Origin: Bin87 sp034428455
Lineage (GTDB): Bacteria > Chloroflexota > Dehalococcoidia > Lucifugimonadales > UBA3495
Length of the DNA: 64,000 nucleotides
Reading direction: 5' to 3'
Assembly (NCBI GenBank): GCA_034428455.1
Contig: DAOUHZ010000088.1
Location: 1-64,000 of the forward strand
Shown here: in pieces, positions 25,815 through 33,672 of the stretch
Layout: every line of letters begins with the position of its first letter
Position numbering within the stretch: the first letter of the stretch is position 1
Translations under genes and position numbers: made by a program
The notes under the pieces: generated by a model
Told to the model about the DNA's origin: nothing
What the model saw: only the letters and a program-made list of their open reading frames with translations
Database searches by the model: none

Positions 25815-26409
25815 TGCCGTCTCCCGCGTCGGCCATGATTTTTTCCTGGAGCTTCAATATGCCGTACAGCAGCGCTTCCGGGCGTGGCGGGCAGCCCGGC
25901 ACGTACACGTCCACGGGGATGATGTGGTCGACGCCCATCACCACAGAGTAAGATCGGTAGTAGGGGCCGCCGTTGGTGGCGCAACTCCCCATGGCGATGA
26001 CCCATTTCGGTTCCGGCATCTGCTCGTAGAGCAAGCGGATGGGCTCAGCCATCTTCTTGACCACGGTGCCGGCAACGATCATGACATCCGATTGCCGGGG
26101 CGACGGCCAGGTCACCACGCCGAAGCGGTCGAAATCGTGGTGGGCCATGTACGTGGAAATCATCTCGATGGCGCAGCAGGCCAATCCAAAGCTCAGCGTC
26201 CACAAGGACGACTTGCGCGCCATGGCGAAAAGCTGATCGGTGGTGGTCGTGATGACGCCGGGCACGCGCCCCTCTGTGGCCTGGTTGAGCAGGCTCGGGC
26301 CGGGCCGATTCCCGGCGCCCAGGACGATTTCAGTGGCGCGAGGCGGCAATGCCAACGGAGAATCCGCCGAGAGGCCGCCGGACGCTGCGGACGGGTTTAC
26401 TTCTGCCAA
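25795..26409 (-). CDS. nuoB: NADH-quinone oxidoreductase subunit B
   Basis: About 205 residues. NuoB carries cluster N2, the last iron-sulfur centre before quinone: the four ligands appear in FGLACCAIEM (tandem Cys), AMGSCATNGG and VPGCPPRPEALLYGI. No ATG lies in a suitable place. I chose TTG at 26409 because AAGGGGG stands seven bases upstream; this makes the gene overlap the end of nuoA by 13 bases. TTG codons at 26355 or 26349 are alternatives. The long open frame upstream is a shadow of nuoA. Confidence 0.93.
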   Translation of the reverse strand: MAEVNPSAASGGLSADSPLALPPRATEIVLGAGNRPGPSLLNQATEGRVPGVITTTTDQLFAMARKSSLWTLSFGLACCAIEMISTYMAHHDFDRFGVVTWPSPRQSDVMIVAGTVVKKMAEPIRLLYEQMPEPKWVIAMGSCATNGGPYYRSYSVVMGVDHIIPVDVYVPGCPPRPEALLYGILKLQEKIMADAGDGSAAASA

Positions 26410-26813
26410 TCCAGGACCCCCTTGCGCCAGCCGTAGATTATGGCGAAGAACAGCATCGCCAGGAACAGCAGCATGGCATAGAACGGTATCGGGTTGCCGG
26501 CGGCTTTTTCCTGTATGAACACCACGGCCCACGGGAAAAGGAATACGGCCTCCACGTCGAATATCAGGAACAGGATGGCGAAAATGTAGAAGCGGATGTT
26601 GATGTTCGACCACGCAAAGGGGGTCGGGGGTATGCCGCACTCGTAGGTAGTCAGCTTGACGTCCGAACGGCGCCGCGCTGACAGCAGCTGCGACCCCGCG
26701 AACATTGCGCCAATAGCAGCCAGGGCGATGACGACGGCGATGACCACCGCCAACCAGTTTCCGGCGTAGTCGGCCGGGTTGAAGGTTTGGAGCAGGGGAA
26801 CTGTAAATTCCAT
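26397..26813 (-). CDS. nuoA: NADH-quinone oxidoreductase subunit A
   Basis: 138 residues, three transmembrane helices. Family features: YECGIPPTPFAWSNINIRFY and AILFLIFDVEAVFLFPWAVV. It heads the complex I gene order but is only 23 bases after the DUF2283 gene, so the operon promoter may lie upstream of the toxin-antitoxin-like pair. Confidence 0.95.
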   Translation of the reverse strand: MEFTVPLLQTFNPADYAGNWLAVVIAVVIALAAIGAMFAGSQLLSARRRSDVKLTTYECGIPPTPFAWSNINIRFYIFAILFLIFDVEAVFLFPWAVVFIQEKAAGNPIPFYAMLLFLAMLFFAIIYGWRKGVLDWQK

Positions 26814-26836
26814 GAGGATGATCGCGGATTATGCTG

Positions 26837-27157
26837 CTATGCAAGCTGGAGCGCCAGGTTGTCGACTGTTTCCTGAATCGCCAGACCTTCGACGAAATTG
26901 CGAAGGATATCCAAGTCAACGCCAAACGCAGCAACAGATCCATCGTCGGTTGGGTCACGACGATGGATCTCCAGTCCAACCTCCGCCCCGGCACTCATGG
27001 TGAAAAAGGCGAGGTCTTCGATTTCCAGCCCTACCGCCGCGCCGCTGTCGTCGAGATCAACCACCAAGCCATCGCAAAGCTCGTAAGATTCTACACTGGC
27101 AGAGTTCTTCAGCTCGATGTACAGGCTGTCTGTCTCGGGATAATAGTTCACTTTCAT
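26837..27157 (-). CDS. DUF2283 domain protein, probable antitoxin
   Basis: 106 residues. The first half matches DUF2283: MKVNYYPETDSLYIELKNS, then a strand with GLVVDLDDSGAAVGLEIEDL. DUF2283 proteins often neighbour small toxin-like proteins and are treated as antitoxin candidates. The C-terminal half (about 55-106) is an added segment. It overlaps the upstream gene by four bases (ATGA) and precedes nuoA by 23 bases. Confidence 0.8.
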   Translation of the reverse strand: MKVNYYPETDSLYIELKNSASVESYELCDGLVVDLDDSGAAVGLEIEDLAFFTMSAGAEVGLEIHRRDPTDDGSVAAFGVDLDILRNFVEGLAIQETVDNLALQLA

Positions 27158-27408
27158 GTTGAACTTCGTTCGCGAAAGCCGCTGTCGATAAATGCCGTAT
27201 GAATTGTTTCGCCGTCTTCGAGCAGGACAACACGAACGACACGTGGGGTCGTCTCATCCGGTAAAGTAACCTCGCCCCAAACACGAAACCGACCATTCGG
27301 CTGCTCTTCTTGGTGGATTGAATTGGCCAGTACTGTAATGCAGATGGCCAAAGTGATCTCAGGACGTCTGGGCAGCACTCGATTGTCAAAGTACCAAGTC
27401 GTCTTCAA
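27154..27408 (-). CDS. Small toxin-like protein paired with DUF2283
   Basis: 84 residues beginning TTG (MKTTWYFDNRVLPRRPEITL). The pattern of an N-terminal YFDNRVL strand, a helix, then RVWGEVTL and VVRVVLLEDGETIHTAFIDS resembles small RelE-like or phage-derived proteins found beside DUF2283. Coupled by ATGA to the DUF2283 gene. A type II toxin role is inferred from this arrangement; no catalytic residue can be named. Confidence 0.65.
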   Translation of the reverse strand: MKTTWYFDNRVLPRRPEITLAICITVLANSIHQEEQPNGRFRVWGEVTLPDETTPRVVRVVLLEDGETIHTAFIDSGFRERSST

Positions 27409-27443
27409 CTAGGGAATCATCCTAACAACGGCCCCCATCAGTG

Positions 27444-28595
27444 TCAATTGAGGCCCTGGTTCTCCCGAATCGCCGTCGAAGACAGATCGCGGCGGAAGTC
27501 GGCTTCGCGTATTTCCGTGAACATGGGGCGGAACCCATCCGGGATGTCCACGTCCGACAGCGACCGGAACGCTCCGCCGTCATCGGTGCGCCCGCCCACT
27601 GCGAAACGGCTGCCACGCCCCCATATTTCCGCCAGGGCCTGCAGCATTGCCGTCTGAGAATCTCCGTAGTATCGGGGTTGGATCAACCGGGTCACGGTAT
27701 CCCACCCGATGGCGAATCCGCACCCGGGGAACAGCTCCGACTTCTTGATGAAGGTCTCCGCCCGGGTGAGCACCACCGTGCCCACGCCTGGGAACTGCTC
27801 CAAGCGACGGTGTACTTCTGCAACGGCCAGGGGCGGCTTATCCACGTTGGACACCGAAAGTTCGTAGGCAACCGTCGCTCCCAGCACGTCGCCCGCCACA
27901 TGCGCCAGTTCGGTATGACCGGCGTGCAGGGGGTTGAACGAACCGGGGAGCAGGGCCTGCGGCGCGTCTCCATCCACCACCATCCGCCCGTCGGGATGAA
28001 CCGTGACCCAACTGGCATCTCCGTCCAGCAGGCGTTGTACCGGATCGGCGTGCCGCGTCGTTTCTGTCTCGAGGCGCTCGGAAGATGCGAGTCCCAAATC
28101 AAGCTCCGCCGAGACCCCGCAGGCGCGGGCAACGGCGGCGATGACCAACCTGCTGACCACGTCCTCCTCGCCGGCGCGGTCCCGAAGGCCTTTTTCAAGC
28201 ACGACTGCGTCAGTAGTCGCCATGTCGTCGTCCCAAGTGGCGATGAACGCGCGGTGGTCACCGCGCTTGGTGCGGTCAGTGGCGATGGTCGCGGTGCACG
28301 CCAGCCCCACAATGGGCGCGTCCTGCTCGCGCAGCGACATGCCCCGAGCCCACGCCGCCCGGGCCATCCGTCGCGCAGTATCAGCGGAGACAGTCTGCTC
28401 GGGAGCATATCCGCCGAGAAAGTCAGTCATCGCCAGATACCCATAGGGTACTCGGGTCTCCAATACGGTGCGTGACGCTCCCCCGACCCCGAGCAGCCAG
28501 GCGAGGGCGTAATTTCCCGCGCCGGCCACGGCCAGCACCGATTGCTGCGGCGTGTCGTGGATGCGGGCTACGATTTCAGCAATATCAGCATCCAT
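27444..28595 (-). CDS. CinA C-terminal-like domain fused to a NadD-like nucleotidyltransferase
   Basis: 383 residues. The N-terminal half (about 1-170) has the CinA C-terminal/PncC fold (LAVAGAGNYALAWLLGVGGA, VPYGYLAMTDFLGG, GLACTATIATDRTKRGDHRA), but the catalytic-serine region differs from active nicotinamide-nucleotide amidases. The C-terminal half (about 215-380) is a NadD/NMNAT-like nucleotidyltransferase with LLPGSFNPLHAGHTELA and the SSTAIR motif. The fusion suggests NAD salvage or repair, an inference. The start is ATG 28595; a GTG at 28616 is in frame but lies inside the upstream remnant. Confidence 0.8.
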   Translation of the reverse strand: MDADIAEIVARIHDTPQQSVLAVAGAGNYALAWLLGVGGASRTVLETRVPYGYLAMTDFLGGYAPEQTVSADTARRMARAAWARGMSLREQDAPIVGLACTATIATDRTKRGDHRAFIATWDDDMATTDAVVLEKGLRDRAGEEDVVSRLVIAAVARACGVSAELDLGLASSERLETETTRHADPVQRLLDGDASWVTVHPDGRMVVDGDAPQALLPGSFNPLHAGHTELAHVAGDVLGATVAYELSVSNVDKPPLAVAEVHRRLEQFPGVGTVVLTRAETFIKKSELFPGCGFAIGWDTVTRLIQPRYYGDSQTAMLQALAEIWGRGSRFAVGGRTDDGGAFRSLSDVDIPDGFRPMFTEIREADFRRDLSSTAIRENQGLN

Positions 28596-28596
28596 G

Positions 28597-28777
28597 TTAA
28601 CGCTCTCTTTTATCACCCTTACCGTCCAGGAAGTCGGTAGCTTCCTGCGGCAGCGTCACGCCCCATTTACGCAACTCTTCACGCAAGGTTTTCACGTTCT
28701 TGGCGGCGGCCCTGGTCAAGCCACCTTTGCCGGCGCTTGGCCCGGATTTCCGACATCTTCTCAAACATTTTGCCCAT
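28597..28777 (-). pseudogene. Broken 3' copy of the EGR-repeat membrane protein gene
   Basis: From ATG 28777 the frame encodes MGKMFEKMSEIRAKRRQRWL and a short DQGRRQERE stretch, then stops at 28679. Shifting frame near 28700 gives TLREELRKWGVTLPQEATDF to a stop at 28597, a plausible C-terminus for the same family. The first part repeats KMFEKMSEIRAKRRQRWLD of the adjacent full gene, so this looks like a tandem partial duplication with a frameshift. Confidence 0.6.
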
Positions 28778-29189
28778 CCCTTTGCTCGCCGGGATTGTCC
28801 GGTTCATCGAGCAGAGAGGCCACAATCTCTGGGGAAAGGGCGTCGCCGAGCCGTTGCACCTCCGCTCGCACCCGCTCTCGCTCCTGACGGCGGCCCTCAC
28901 GCTGCCCTTCACGCCGCCCTTCGTCGAGCCACCTTTGTCGGCGCTTGGCCCGGATTTCCGACATCTTCTCAAACATTTTGCGCGCTCCGTCAAACAGGCC
29001 TGCCAGCGGTATCACCAAGGCCCAGTACAACCTGGTTGCTGCAATCTCGAAGTAGATGAACACCCGGTGATCCGAACCGGCAAATTCAGCCAGGATCGCT
29101 ACGCTGGCGCAGGCCACCAACAGGAATCCGGCAATTTGCCAATAGATGCCGCGATCAACCAGTTCATTGGGCAGATCCGATGAACGCAT
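28761..29189 (-). CDS. Small membrane protein with Gly/Glu/Arg-repeat cytoplasmic helix
   Basis: 142 residues. Two hydrophobic helices (about 16-35 and 47-65) are followed by a highly charged helix, RRQRWLDEGRREGQREGRRQ, and a C-terminal helix ending EIVASLLDEPDNPGEQ. No known domain. The plan (short N-terminus with LP, two helices, repeated E-G-R units, short tail) is shared with the gene at 33673-34152. Its end overlaps the broken copy. Function unknown; a membrane-tethered scaffold is one possibility. Confidence 0.65.
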   Translation of the reverse strand: MRSSDLPNELVDRGIYWQIAGFLLVACASVAILAEFAGSDHRVFIYFEIAATRLYWALVIPLAGLFDGARKMFEKMSEIRAKRRQRWLDEGRREGQREGRRQERERVRAEVQRLGDALSPEIVASLLDEPDNPGEQRDGQNV

Positions 29190-29207
29190 TGTAGCATTCC
29201 AGCGGCT

Positions 29208-29812
29208 TCAGGGACCTGGGTGGCCCGACCACGCTGCCGGATCAATGGCGCCCATAGTTCTCAAGGAAACGTCGATCTCCCCGGCGATCTTGCGGTCCCA
29301 TTCGTCAGCCCACCGACGCGGGAGACGCTGCTCGCCTCCCGCCAGGTTATTCGCTCGCCCCCGTTGGTCCGGGCGGCCACCGCTTCCACCAGGAAGGCGG
29401 TCATGTCGCCGCCGTCCATGGCGTTGACCACACGGCAATCCAGGAAACCGAAGCATCCCTCAAGCAAGGGGCTGCCCGTTGCGCCGGTGGTATAGCTGAC
29501 GCCCTCAAACTTGTCTCTGTCGCGACCCGAATGCATGCCCAGCTGCCAGATGAGCGGCAGCTGGGAGGTTTCCAGGAAGTTGACCGCCAGTACGCCGCTG
29601 GACGCGATGAGACCGTGGGTGAAGTTGGTGTGGTAGATCTGAACGATCAGCCGGGGCCGCTGGGGAACTATGGAAGCGGCGGTGATGGCCACGGCGATCT
29701 GCGCGTTGCTGACGTCGCCGGCACGTGTCGAGACTGCCGCCAGCGGGGCGCTGAGGCCGCCCAGCAACGGGCCAAGGTCGGCGGGGTCAAGATCCGGGGC
29801 TGAGTGGGCCAT
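29208..29812 (-). pseudogene. Flavin reductase-like protein gene, frameshifted near its end
   Basis: From ATG 29812 the frame gives a flavin reductase/FMN-binding split-barrel domain (APLAAVSTRAGDVSNAQIAV, FTHGLIASSGVLAVNFLETS, GSPLLEGCFGFLDCRVV). Its apparent C-terminus after GGERITWREASS is nonsense to the stop at 29261. Shifting frame at about 29325-29335 gives LPRRWADEWDRKIAGEIDVS and then LRTMGAI, which looks like the real family tail, ending at 29208. One base gained or lost explains it; a sequencing error is possible. If intact, it would reduce FMN/FAD or use bound FMN. Confidence 0.75.
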
Positions 29813-29838
29813 GGGGTGCGGAGGGTTGCTCGGCCCAG

Positions 29839-30867
29839 TTACCAGTCGGGGTGGGTGTCCATTGCGTCGTTGACGGTCAACCGCATCTGTTCCGTTCCAT
29901 CAGCGTTCATGTAGAGAATCTCGGCGTTGCCGTAGGCATAGGAGACGAACGCTATGCGATCCTCGTTCGCCGACCAGACGGGCATCAAATCGTCCGCCGT
30001 ATTCTGCGTCAACTGCCGCCGTTCCGAGCCATCCACGAGGACAGAAAAGACCTCAGACTGATCATCGAAGCGAACCACGAAAGCCAGCCGCCGACCATCA
30101 GCGGACCAAGCCGCCGAAAACTCGTCGTGCTCCTCCTCTGCCACGGCTACTTCGTCGGTATCGTCGGCCCAGTTGTCCGACCTGGTTGGCCGGAGAACAT
30201 ACACATCGCGAGCGCCATCGGAGCTGCGGAGGAAGGCTATCCTGTCTCCTTTGGGCGACCAGACCGGGTCCGAGTCAGGCCCGTCGGTCAATTCGATACG
30301 GTTCACCCCGTTGGGATTGCGCAGGAACAATCCTTCTTTTCCATGCTCGGTAAACACCAGCCACTCGCCGTCGGGCGACCAGTCTCCGACGCGTTCTCGC
30401 TCCGGGCTGAAGGTCAACCGTGTTTTTCGCCTGCCTTCCAGCGCCACCATGTAGATGTCGGGATCGCCATCTTCGTCCGACACATACGAGATCCGGTCCG
30501 ACTCGGGAGCCCAGATTGGGGGTTGGTCGGCGTCCACGTTTGACACCAGCGTAGTGACCCCTTCGCTGTCTACGTCGTACAGCATCAGGGCGGTCTTATT
30601 GCCGACCGATATCCAGGCGATTTTAGTATGGTCCGGCGACCACCGCGGCATCTTTGCGTCCGCGCTCAACGACGAAATGCGTGATGCTTCGTCGTCACCG
30701 GGCTGCTGAACCCAAGCCTGGGCGCCGTCATCATCCGATACAACGTAAGCGATGGCCGGCAGATCACCGCCAAACAGATTACCGACGAAACATCCGCCCA
30801 AGGACAATGCCACGGCCAAACAGAAAGTCAGGCACAAAAAACGAGATTTGCCCGCGACCAGTCCCAT
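29839..30867 (-). CDS. TolB-like beta-propeller lipoprotein
   Basis: 342 residues. A type II signal ends in the lipobox LGGC, so it is an exported lipoprotein. The mature part has about six WD40-like (PD40) blades with the repeated pattern W-SPD-xxI/L-A/V-F/Y (MPRWSPDHTKIAWIS, GDWSPDGEWLVFTEH, PVWSPKGDRIAFLRS, AAWSADGRRLAFVVR). Such propellers bind proteins or polysaccharides. ATG 30867 follows GGAAAG. It has a minus-strand TATAAT about 40 bases upstream and shares a divergent control region with the amidohydrolase. Confidence 0.9.
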   Translation of the reverse strand: MGLVAGKSRFLCLTFCLAVALSLGGCFVGNLFGGDLPAIAYVVSDDDGAQAWVQQPGDDEASRISSLSADAKMPRWSPDHTKIAWISVGNKTALMLYDVDSEGVTTLVSNVDADQPPIWAPESDRISYVSDEDGDPDIYMVALEGRRKTRLTFSPERERVGDWSPDGEWLVFTEHGKEGLFLRNPNGVNRIELTDGPDSDPVWSPKGDRIAFLRSSDGARDVYVLRPTRSDNWADDTDEVAVAEEEHDEFSAAWSADGRRLAFVVRFDDQSEVFSVLVDGSERRQLTQNTADDLMPVWSANEDRIAFVSYAYGNAEILYMNADGTEQMRLTVNDAMDTHPDW

Positions 30868-30905
30868 CAACGTTCTTTCCAGATCCAGCTTATTGACTGG
30901 CCATG

Positions 30906-30911
30906 ATTATA
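30906..30911 (-). promoter_or_regulatory. -10 element of the propeller lipoprotein promoter
   Basis: A perfect TATAAT on the minus strand (plus-strand ATTATA). The -35 region is poor. Start near 30899 would give a leader of about 30 bases. Confidence 0.45.
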
Positions 30912-30969
30912 TCGCAGCGAACCTGCTGTACACTCGGCGTCCTCTGACCGGTTACGCGGTTTATGTTTC

Positions 30970-30998
30970 TTGACATCGGCTGGAGCCCAAATTAGCAT
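30970..30998 (+). promoter_or_regulatory. Sigma-70-like promoter of the amidohydrolase operon
   Basis: Perfect TTGACA (30970-30975), 17 bases, then TAGCAT (30993-30998). A start near 31005 gives a leader of about 75 bases before the ATG at 31079. Confidence 0.65.
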
Positions 30999-31078
30999 CG
31001 CTCCACCGCAGCAACATCCCGGCGCCGTTGACGGGCCGCCCGGTCCACTGCACATTTGGCAAAAGTGAGAGGTCGATC

Positions 31079-32332
31079 ATGCTGGCAATAGTTGGAGGGA
31101 ATCTCATTGACGGCTCGGGCAGACCCGCGGTGGAGAATGCCGCGGTGCTGATCGACGGCGACCGCATCGTGGAGGTCGGTCCTCGGGCGGCGGTGCCCAT
31201 CCCCGAAGGGGCCGAGGTGCTGGATGCCGGCGGCCATACGATAATGCCCGGCCTCATCGACGTGCACGATCACCTGGCCTCCGGTGGATATGGCCTGACC
31301 GGCCGTTGGGGTATGGACGAACCGCTGTCGCTGTTCAACATCCGCACCGCCCAGGTCATCGAAGACACGCTGGCGGCCGGCTACACCACGGTGCGCGATG
31401 CGGGTGGCCTGGACGCCGGCTTCAAGATGGCCGTGGAACAGGGCCTGATAAAAGGACCTCGCCTCATCATCTCGGTCAACATCATGTCCCCCACCGGCGG
31501 CATCGAAGACAAGGTCAGCGGCAGCGGCCACCGCAAGGTCATCCTGGGCCACGACCCGCTGTCCCCCGACGGCGTAGCCGACGGGGTGGAGGGCGTGCGG
31601 GCCAAGGTTCGCGAGCTGGTCCGCTGCGGGGCCGACCAGATCAAATTCGCGACCACCGGCGGCGCTTCCGGTCGCCCCGGCAACGGCCCGCTGGATCAGG
31701 CCTACGCGCTGGACGAGGCCAAGGCGCTGGTCGATGAGGCTGCCGCCCTGGGTCGCAGTACGCTTTGCCACGCGGTGGGCGGCACCGGCCTCCCCATCGC
31801 CATCAGGGCGGGCGCAGGCTCCATTGAGCACGGCTGTTACCTGGCCACCGACCCCGACATGCTGAAGATGATGGCCGACCAAGGCACCTTCTTTACCCCA
31901 ACTTTCGAGGTGTACGATTTCCACAGCAAGGTCAGCGCCCCCCACATCAGGGTGCGCGCGCAGGCGCTGATGGACATCCACATCCAGAGCACCGAACTGG
32001 CCATCAAAGAGGGCGTCCGAATCGTGGCCGGCACCGACGCGGGCGGTTTCGTCCACGGCGACAACGCCCGCGAGCTGGAGCTGATGGTCGAGAAGGGCAT
32101 GAGCACCATGCTGGCCATCCAGGCCGCCACCGGCCACGCGGCCGAGTGCTGCGGTATCGGCAACGAGGTTGGCACCATCGAGGCCGGCAAGCAGGCGGAT
32201 GTCCTCGTGGTGGACGGTGACCCGCTACAGAACATTTCAGTTCTCCGTGACCGCGAACGCCTGCTGCTGATCATGAAGAGCGGAGAAGCGTACACCAACC
32301 GCCTGGCCACGCGGGAGCTTCAGCCCGCCTAG
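31079..32332 (+). CDS. Imidazolonepropionase-like amidohydrolase
   Basis: 417 residues, metal-dependent amidohydrolase superfamily. Metal-site elements in order: HDH in MPGLIDVHDHLASGG, a later His in TLCHAVGG, IEHG, and the Asp of VAGTDAGGFVHG. The C-terminal composite beta domain (IEAGKQADVLVVDGDPLQ) is typical. Relatives hydrolyse cyclic amides, dipeptides (prolidase-like) or organophosphates, so the substrate cannot be told. ATG 31079 follows GAGAGGT. It leads the plus-strand run with trmD and the thioesterase. Confidence 0.9.
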   Translation: MLAIVGGNLIDGSGRPAVENAAVLIDGDRIVEVGPRAAVPIPEGAEVLDAGGHTIMPGLIDVHDHLASGGYGLTGRWGMDEPLSLFNIRTAQVIEDTLAAGYTTVRDAGGLDAGFKMAVEQGLIKGPRLIISVNIMSPTGGIEDKVSGSGHRKVILGHDPLSPDGVADGVEGVRAKVRELVRCGADQIKFATTGGASGRPGNGPLDQAYALDEAKALVDEAAALGRSTLCHAVGGTGLPIAIRAGAGSIEHGCYLATDPDMLKMMADQGTFFTPTFEVYDFHSKVSAPHIRVRAQALMDIHIQSTELAIKEGVRIVAGTDAGGFVHGDNARELELMVEKGMSTMLAIQAATGHAAECCGIGNEVGTIEAGKQADVLVVDGDPLQNISVLRDRERLLLIMKSGEAYTNRLATRELQPA

Positions 32333-32361
32333 CGCCGTTTCGGGCCTACCCAAAGCACGCT

Positions 32362-32396
32362 GGCGGCACGGGCACGATGACCGGCCCTGTGCCGCC
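32362..32396 (+). terminator. Strong stem-loop between amidohydrolase and trmD
   Basis: GGCGGCACGGGC (32362-32373) pairs with GCCCTGTGCCGCC (32384-32396), one base bulged, with a 10-base loop. It lies 30 bases after the stop and 15 before trmD. It lacks a U-tract, so it may attenuate rather than end transcription. Confidence 0.5.
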
Positions 32397-32410
32397 CACC
32401 CGTCCCTTAG

Positions 32411-33166
32411 ATGCGCTTCACCGTCCTGACGCTGTTCCCGGACGCCTTTCGCTTCATCGAAGAGTACAGCGTGCTGGGACGCGCCATACGCAGCGGGCTG
32501 GTCTCCCTGGATACCGTCGATATACGGGAGTATGCCACCGACCGGCACGGCACCGCCGACGACTACCAGTTCGGCGGTGGCCCGGGTATGGTGATGAAGC
32601 CGGACCCGATCTTCGCGGCGGGGGAATCTGCGCTGGCTGACATCCCTCTTGCGGAGCGGACGACGACTCCCGTTGTCCTCACCTCTCCCCAAGGCGAGAT
32701 CCTGAACCAGGACCTGGTGAACCAGTTTGCCGACGCGCCGGGCTTGATTCTCATCTGCGGTCACTACGCCGGCGTTGACGAGCGCATTCGGGAAGGCTTG
32801 ATCACCCACGAAGTTTCCATCGGCGACTACGTGCTCACCGGCGGGGAACTGGCAGCAATGGTCATCATCGACGCGGTGTCCCGCTTTATACCGGAGGTTG
32901 TGGGTTCGGCGGAGAATGTGGAACACGACAGCATCACGTCGGGTCTGTTGCAGCACCCGCTGTTCACGCGTCCCGCCGAATTTCGTGGGATGGCCGTGCC
33001 CGAGATACTGCGGTCCGGCAACCACGCGGACATCGAGCGTTGGCGGCGGCGGCAATCCCTGGAACGGACGTTGCGCCTGCGCCCCGACCTGCTGGACACG
33101 GCGCCGCTGACCAATTCCGACCGGGTTTTTCTGGCCAGCCTGGGATGGAGCGGAACGCCGGGCTAA
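32411..33166 (+). CDS. trmD: tRNA (guanine-37-N1)-methyltransferase
   Basis: 251 residues of the SPOUT trefoil-knot methyltransferase TrmD, which methylates G37 next to the anticodon to prevent frameshifting. Conserved stretches: RFTVLTLFPDAF, TADDYQFGGGPGMVMKPDPI, LILICGHYAGVDERI and the knot EVSIGDYVLTGGELAAMVII. Outside its usual rimM-rplS context here. The thioesterase gene begins one base after its stop. Confidence 0.96.
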   Translation: MRFTVLTLFPDAFRFIEEYSVLGRAIRSGLVSLDTVDIREYATDRHGTADDYQFGGGPGMVMKPDPIFAAGESALADIPLAERTTTPVVLTSPQGEILNQDLVNQFADAPGLILICGHYAGVDERIREGLITHEVSIGDYVLTGGELAAMVIIDAVSRFIPEVVGSAENVEHDSITSGLLQHPLFTRPAEFRGMAVPEILRSGNHADIERWRRRQSLERTLRLRPDLLDTAPLTNSDRVFLASLGWSGTPG

Positions 33167-33167
33167 T

Positions 33168-33662
33168 ATGACGCAACTGCGCTCCGACTACCGGTTCGGC
33201 ATGGACGTCCGCGTGCGCTGGCAGGAATGCGACGCTCAGGGCATCGCGTTCAACGGCAGCTATCTCGGCTGGCTCGAAATCGCCCAAGCCGAATACTTCC
33301 GCAACCTGGGATTCGGCATCTACCGCGTCGCGGCGGCGGGGTACTTCGACCTCGCCGTCGCCAAAGTGACCATCGAGTACAAGGCGCCGGTCCGGGTGGA
33401 CGAGATGCTGGACTTGCGCGCCCGGGTCGCCCGCATCGGCAACACCAGTCTCGCGCTGGAAGTTGCCATTTTCATAGAGGGCGGAGCGCCTGACGATTCC
33501 CCCTTCACGACCATTGAGGCGATCTACGTCGGCTTCAACGCGGACACCGGGCAAACCAGGCGCGTGCCCGATGCGATCCGGGAACTGGTGGATAGCTGGG
33601 AAACGGCTGGCGAAGTGCTCCCGCTGGAAAGGTTCCCCGAACTGGCCGCAGCGCAGGGGTAA
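33168..33662 (+). CDS. 4HBT-type acyl-CoA thioesterase
   Basis: 164 residues with the hot-dog fold of the YbgC/4-hydroxybenzoyl-CoA thioesterase group. The active-site segment is VRWQECDAQGIAFNGSYLGW with the catalytic Asp, and the helix LEIAQAEYFRNLG follows. It probably releases free acids from acyl-CoA. It begins one base after trmD and is likely translated with it. The gene ends 10 bases from a convergent gene. Confidence 0.9.
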   Translation: MTQLRSDYRFGMDVRVRWQECDAQGIAFNGSYLGWLEIAQAEYFRNLGFGIYRVAAAGYFDLAVAKVTIEYKAPVRVDEMLDLRARVARIGNTSLALEVAIFIEGGAPDDSPFTTIEAIYVGFNADTGQTRRVPDAIRELVDSWETAGEVLPLERFPELAAAQG

Positions 33663-33672
33663 TTACGGAGTG

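Noticed and set aside
25795..26994. A 399-codon frame suggesting a NuoB with a 190-residue N-terminal extension.
   Set aside because: The extension lies opposite nuoA in another frame and has no similarity to any NuoB; the ribosome site at 26410-26425 marks the likely start.
30992..32137. A 381-codon minus-strand frame opposite the amidohydrolase.
   Set aside because: Shadow frame; low-complexity composition and no ribosome site.
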